From assembly GCF_000807855.2 (NCBI RefSeq), contig NZ_JRYR02000001.1:4693892-4757891 (forward strand): a stretch of DNA of 64,000 nucleotides, given 5' to 3'. Source of the stretch: Flammeovirga pacifica. Lineage in GTDB: Bacteria; Bacteroidota; Bacteroidia; Cytophagales; Flammeovirgaceae. The position numbers were made by a program, and so were the translations under genes. The notes below the pieces were generated by a model. It did no database searches, was not told where the DNA came from, and saw nothing but the letters and a program-made list of their open reading frames with translations. Shown here one piece after another: positions 60,676 through 64,000 of the stretch (position 1 is the stretch's first letter; the number at the start of each line of letters is the position of its first letter).

Positions 60676-61641
60676 ATGCCTAATATTCAGTCTTCCTATT
60701 CTCCTGGTTTTTTGTATCGAAATAGACACATTAATACAATTTTTGCAAATAGAATTCGTCCTCAAACAGTAGCACCCTATGTTAGAAAAAGGTTTCACTC
60801 TGAGGATGGCGATTTTTATGATGTTGATACCGTATTAAATGATCATTCTACAGCCATTGTTCTTATGCATGGACTTGAAGGATCTTCTCAGTCAAGCTAT
60901 ATTCTTGAAATGGCACATCATTTTTCTGATAAGTATGATGTTTGGGCAATGAATCATAGAAGTTGTAGTGGGGAACCTAATCTTCTTTATTCATCTTACC
61001 ATAGCGGGCACACAAAAGATTTAGCAGCATTGATTAACTATTTAGAAGAGCGTTATCAATCTGTAATATTACTAGGGGTAAGTCTTGGAGGAAACATTAC
61101 TTTATTACATGTAGGGCAGTTAGGAGATGCAATATCCAAAAAAATTAAAGCAGTGATAGGCATATCTGTTCCTGTTCAATTAAATACTGCAGCTAAAGTG
61201 CTACAGAAATCAAAAAATTTGATATACCTTCAAGACTTTCTAGTATCTTTGAAGGGAAAAGTTATACCTAAACTAGAGAAATATAATAAGAGTCAAGAAT
61301 TAATCAACAAAATTCGTAAAGCAAAAACTTTTGTAGAGTTCGATAGTCTTTATACTGGTCCAGCTCATGGATTTAAAGATGCAGAAGATTATTGGACACA
61401 ATGTAGTGCAGAGCAATATTTACAACGTATAGCAATACCTACATTATTAGTTAATGCTAAAGACGATCCTTTTCTATCTGATGAATGCTACCCATTTGAA
61501 AAAGCAGAAAATAATGATGATCTGTTTTTGGAAACACCAAAGTATGGTGGACATGTTGGCTTTCTAACTTCATATAAAAGTAAAAGGTGGTATTTAACTA
61601 GAGTAGATGAATTTTTGATGGAACATTTAAAGAAAAATTAG
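60676..61641 (+). CDS. YheT-type alpha/beta hydrolase
   Basis: 321 residues, the AB-hydrolase-4 (YheT/EMB8) type. The N-terminal block SPGFLYRNRHINTIFANRIRP is the family's usual start. Oxyanion and nucleophile: VLMHGLEGSSQSSYI and ILLGVSLGGNITLLH (Ser in GVSLGG). Catalytic Asp in LLVNAKDDPFLS and His in KYGGHVGFLTS. WAMNHRSCSGEPN is also conserved. It would be an esterase or thioesterase-like hydrolase; physiological substrate is not known. No signal peptide, so cytosolic. It lies 6 nt after the GNAT gene in a likely three-gene operon. Confidence 0.88.
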   Translation: MPNIQSSYSPGFLYRNRHINTIFANRIRPQTVAPYVRKRFHSEDGDFYDVDTVLNDHSTAIVLMHGLEGSSQSSYILEMAHHFSDKYDVWAMNHRSCSGEPNLLYSSYHSGHTKDLAALINYLEERYQSVILLGVSLGGNITLLHVGQLGDAISKKIKAVIGISVPVQLNTAAKVLQKSKNLIYLQDFLVSLKGKVIPKLEKYNKSQELINKIRKAKTFVEFDSLYTGPAHGFKDAEDYWTQCSAEQYLQRIAIPTLLVNAKDDPFLSDECYPFEKAENNDDLFLETPKYGGHVGFLTSYKSKRWYLTRVDEFLMEHLKKN

Positions 61642-61642
61642 A

Positions 61643-61873
61643 ATGATTGGATTTTTATTCACCATACTAGGAATAATTACAGCAGTTACCACATGGATCA
61701 TATTCAAAGACAATGATCTAATTAGATATTCAGGTCTAATCGTATCTTTTTTATTTTTTGTGTACGGAGCTTACCTAAAAAATAAATATATGATTAAATT
61801 AAAGAAAGAAATGAACGAAAAATTGGAAGCTGCTAAGAAAAAAAGAGAGATGGAAGCAAATAAGACAGCATAG
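61643..61873 (+). CDS. Small two-helix membrane protein
   Basis: 76 residues starting one base after the stop of the YheT-type gene. Two membrane helices (GFLFTILGIITAVTTWIIF and YSGLIVSFLFFVYGAYL) are followed by a charged helical tail of about 28 residues (KLKKEMNEKLEAAKKKREMEANK). No family recognised. The tight spacing supports a real gene in the GNAT-hydrolase operon. The charged tail probably lies in the cytosol and could form a coiled coil. Confidence 0.65.
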   Translation: MIGFLFTILGIITAVTTWIIFKDNDLIRYSGLIVSFLFFVYGAYLKNKYMIKLKKEMNEKLEAAKKKREMEANKTA

Positions 61874-62074
61874 AGCTGTTATTTTATTGTTTACTGTAAT
61901 AAGCCCCTTTTTACTATAAAAACAGTGTTTTTATCTTAATTGTTTACTTAGTGATAACAGATGTTGACCATTTGATGGCGAACCATTTTTGCGTTTCTAC
62001 GTCTAAAAGATCATGTTTGTGAAACAATACATCACAAATTAATAATCTTATCAAAAGAGTTATTACTTACAACA

Positions 62075-63949
62075 ATGAAAAGAACACTTACATTAATTTT
62101 CGGTACACTATTATTATTAGCTAATGTAGTATCCGCAAAAAGCAAAACAACCATTGACCGTGTAGAACCTGCCTTTTGGTGGGCAGGTATGGTGAACCCA
62201 GAATTACAATTACTAATTCATGGTAATAATATTTCTGATCTAGATGCCTCTTTATCTTATGAGGGAGTGTTATTAGATCAAGTAATAAAAGTCGAAAGCC
62301 CTAATTACCTTTTCTTAAATCTTACTTTAAAAGAAGATGTTAAACCTGGTAAATTCCCTATTGAGTTTAAAAATGCTAAAGGTAAAGTAGTTTTTACTTA
62401 TGAGTACGAACTTAAACAAAGAAGAGAGGGATCTGCTCAAAGAGAAGGTTTTAATAATAAAGATATCATGTATTTGATTACACCTGATAGATTTGTCAAT
62501 GGTGATGAATCTAACGATACTGTAGATAGTATGTTAGAAGGTGTTGATCGTGAAAATAAAGGTGGTCGTCATGGTGGTGATATCCAAGGTATCATCGATC
62601 ATTTAGATTACATTCAAGATCTTGGTTTTACTGCTCTTTGGATTAATCCTCTTTTAGAAAATAACATGGAATCTTATTCTTACCATGGCTACTCAACTAC
62701 AGACTACTACAAAATCGACCCTAGATATGGTTCTAATGAATTGTATGTTACATTAGTAGAAGAGGCTAAAAAGAGAGGAATCAAAATAATCATGGACCAA
62801 ATCGAAAACCACTGTGGTTTAAATCACTGGTGGACAAAAGATTTGCCTACAGCAGATTGGTATAACTACCAAGAATTAAAAGATAAGCCTGTTACATCTC
62901 ATCAAAGAGTAACCTTAGCAGACCCTTATGCAACTGAAGGGGATAAGAGAAGACATGCAGATGGTTGGTTTGTAGATACAATGCCTGACCTAAACCAAAG
63001 AAATTCATTATTAGCAACTTATTTAATTCAAAATTCTATTTGGTGGGTTGAATACGCTGATTTAGGTGGTATCCGTCAAGATACTTATCCGTATCCAGAT
63101 GCTGAATTTATGTCTGATTGGTCTGGTAAAATCATGGCTGAGTATCCTAACTTTAATATCGTTGGAGAGGAGTGGACATCTAATCCTGCTTTGGTATCAA
63201 GATGGCAAAGAGGTAAAGTGAATCAAAATGGTTATGTTTCAAATAGCCCTTCAATGATGGACTTTCCAATTCAAGAATCATTGGTTAATTCTTTGAACAA
63301 AGAAAAAGAACCATATACTCAAGCTTTTAATGGATTATATGAAATGTTATCCAATGATTTCTTGTATCCAGATCCATTTAATTTAGTTACATTCCCTGAT
63401 AACCATGATACTCCTCGTTTCTGGGATCAGGTCAATCATAACTTTGATTACTTTAAAACAGGTCTAGTATATATTTATACTACTAGAGGTATTCCTCAAA
63501 TCTATTACGGTACTGAAATTGTGATGGGTAATAATGATCCTGCAGGTGACCATGGTTTAATTAGAGAAGATATGCCTGGCGGTTGGGCTGGTGACAAAGC
63601 CAATGTTTTTGAAGGCAAAGGCTTGACAGATCAACAAAAGGAAGCAATGGATTTAGTGAAAAAGTTAACCAACTTTAGAAAGAATACCACTGCTTTACAG
63701 GATGGGGAATTGAAGCACTTTTCTCCAGTGAACGAAGTATATGTAATGTTCAGATTCGATGATAAGACTAAAGTGATGTCTATCTTTAATAAGAATACTG
63801 AAGAAACTACAATTAACTTAGATCACTATCAAGAAGTATTAATGGGAGCTAAAAAAGCAACTGATGTTATTTCTGGTAAAACATATGATCTTACTTCAGG
63901 AACAATCAAAGTTCCAGCTAATTCTGGAACCATGTTAGTTGTTGAATAA
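62075..63949 (+). CDS. Secreted GH13 alpha-glucan hydrolase, cyclomaltodextrinase-like
   Basis: 624 residues. Signal peptide (LTLIFGTLLLLANVVSA), an N-terminal immunoglobulin-like N-domain of the cyclomaltodextrinase type (about 25-112, IDRVEPAFWWAGMVNPELQL), a GH13 (alpha/beta)8 barrel (about 128-540) and a C-terminal beta domain. Catalytic residues: nucleophile Asp336 in GGIRQDTYPY, acid/base Glu365 in NIVGEEWTS, and stabiliser Asp445 in FPDNHDTPRF. The enzyme would act in the periplasm or outside on cyclodextrins, pullulan or maltooligosaccharides. No susCD pair lies in the window; a second half could be downstream. Expected to be monocistronic on what is visible. Confidence 0.9.
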   Translation: MKRTLTLIFGTLLLLANVVSAKSKTTIDRVEPAFWWAGMVNPELQLLIHGNNISDLDASLSYEGVLLDQVIKVESPNYLFLNLTLKEDVKPGKFPIEFKNAKGKVVFTYEYELKQRREGSAQREGFNNKDIMYLITPDRFVNGDESNDTVDSMLEGVDRENKGGRHGGDIQGIIDHLDYIQDLGFTALWINPLLENNMESYSYHGYSTTDYYKIDPRYGSNELYVTLVEEAKKRGIKIIMDQIENHCGLNHWWTKDLPTADWYNYQELKDKPVTSHQRVTLADPYATEGDKRRHADGWFVDTMPDLNQRNSLLATYLIQNSIWWVEYADLGGIRQDTYPYPDAEFMSDWSGKIMAEYPNFNIVGEEWTSNPALVSRWQRGKVNQNGYVSNSPSMMDFPIQESLVNSLNKEKEPYTQAFNGLYEMLSNDFLYPDPFNLVTFPDNHDTPRFWDQVNHNFDYFKTGLVYIYTTRGIPQIYYGTEIVMGNNDPAGDHGLIREDMPGGWAGDKANVFEGKGLTDQQKEAMDLVKKLTNFRKNTTALQDGELKHFSPVNEVYVMFRFDDKTKVMSIFNKNTEETTINLDHYQEVLMGAKKATDVISGKTYDLTSGTIKVPANSGTMLVVE

Positions 63950-63977
63950 AAAGTAGAAATATGATTTGACAAAAGGA

Positions 63978-64000
63978 CCTCATAAATTAGTTTTATGAGG
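63978..64000 (+). terminator. Probable terminator of the GH13 gene (cut by window end)
   Basis: CCTCATAAA (63978-63986) and TTTATGAGG (63992-64000) pair perfectly with a 5-nt loop; the T-run, if any, would lie past the window. Confidence 0.65.

Noticed and set aside
1-64000. Search for tRNA, rRNA, CRISPR arrays, insertion sequences and prophage genes
   Set aside because: No cloverleaf-like sequence with a T-loop, no regularly spaced direct repeats other than the TTACCTA array, and no transposase, integrase or phage protein was recognised. Short or divergent RNA genes could be missed by eye.

Overview
The window looks like chromosome from an AT-rich member of the Bacteroidota, most likely a Cytophagales/Flammeovirga-like marine bacterium. 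This is inferred from gene content and from promoters of the TTTG-N19-21-TAnnTTTG type upstream of several genes, from TonB-dependent receptors, from a one-subunit SdhC cytochrome b, and from the near absence of Shine-Dalgarno sequences. The species cannot be proved from the sequence alone. No rRNA, tRNA, CRISPR array, insertion sequence or prophage was seen; this is mostly core and housekeeping DNA with some lineage-specific genes.

Layout. 1-2.2 kb: end of a TonB-dependent receptor, a translationally coupled secreted protein and a NERD-domain protein. 2.2-5.7 kb: L,D-transpeptidase, GNAT, rhodanese, OsmC and the sulfhydrylase MetZ. 5.7-11.2 kb: a very large GAF x4/SpoIIE phosphatase and the bifunctional (p)ppGpp enzyme. 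11.6-23.2 kb: trigger factor, a secreted Ntn hydrolase, a WecA-like/GT4 glycan pair, a coiled-coil lipoprotein, a FAD protein with PdxH, ammonium transporter and Ppx/GppA. 23.2-28.3 kb (minus): M23/LysM protein, then a probable pdxJ-(DeoC-like)-htrA-trxB operon. 28.6-32.1 kb: YqeY, CvpA, PabA/TrpG and an unknown 491-residue protein. 32.3-35.7 kb (minus): response regulator, ALDH7, prfB. 35.9-43.0 kb: two SurA-type chaperones, MoxR ATPase, SUMF1-fold protein, NSS transporter, ispE. 43.3-46.9 kb: sdhCAB. 47-56.1 kb: TM2 protein, TonB receptor divergent from an ectonucleotide-type phosphodiesterase, LemA-like lipoprotein and a MacA/permease/TolC efflux set without its ATPase. 56.4-64 kb: asnS, a TfoX-N protein behind a heptanucleotide repeat, three tandem copies of an unknown small secreted protein, GNAT, YheT-type hydrolase and a GH13 cyclomaltodextrinase-like enzyme.

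Themes. Envelope biogenesis is well represented (L,D-transpeptidase, M23, HtrA, SurA pair, lipoproteins, WecA-like enzyme). Vitamin B6 appears twice (pdxH and pdxJ, unlinked). Metal-responsive control is suggested by a DtxR-like operator at the TonB receptor promoter and a Fur-like palindrome near 3.0 kb.

The observations most worth following are: the tandem triplicate of unknown secreted proteins (58.4-60.0 kb); six perfect TTACCTA repeats 8 nt before a start codon (57967-58008); the DtxR-like box inside a recognisable promoter (49.9 kb); a DeoC-like protein, apparently without catalytic residues, translationally coupled to pdxJ; and prfB without its usual programmed frameshift. I did not find a clearly new multi-gene defence or biosynthetic system. 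Starts were revised from the longest open frame wherever family alignment, a signal peptide or an ATG argued for it; each case is noted.
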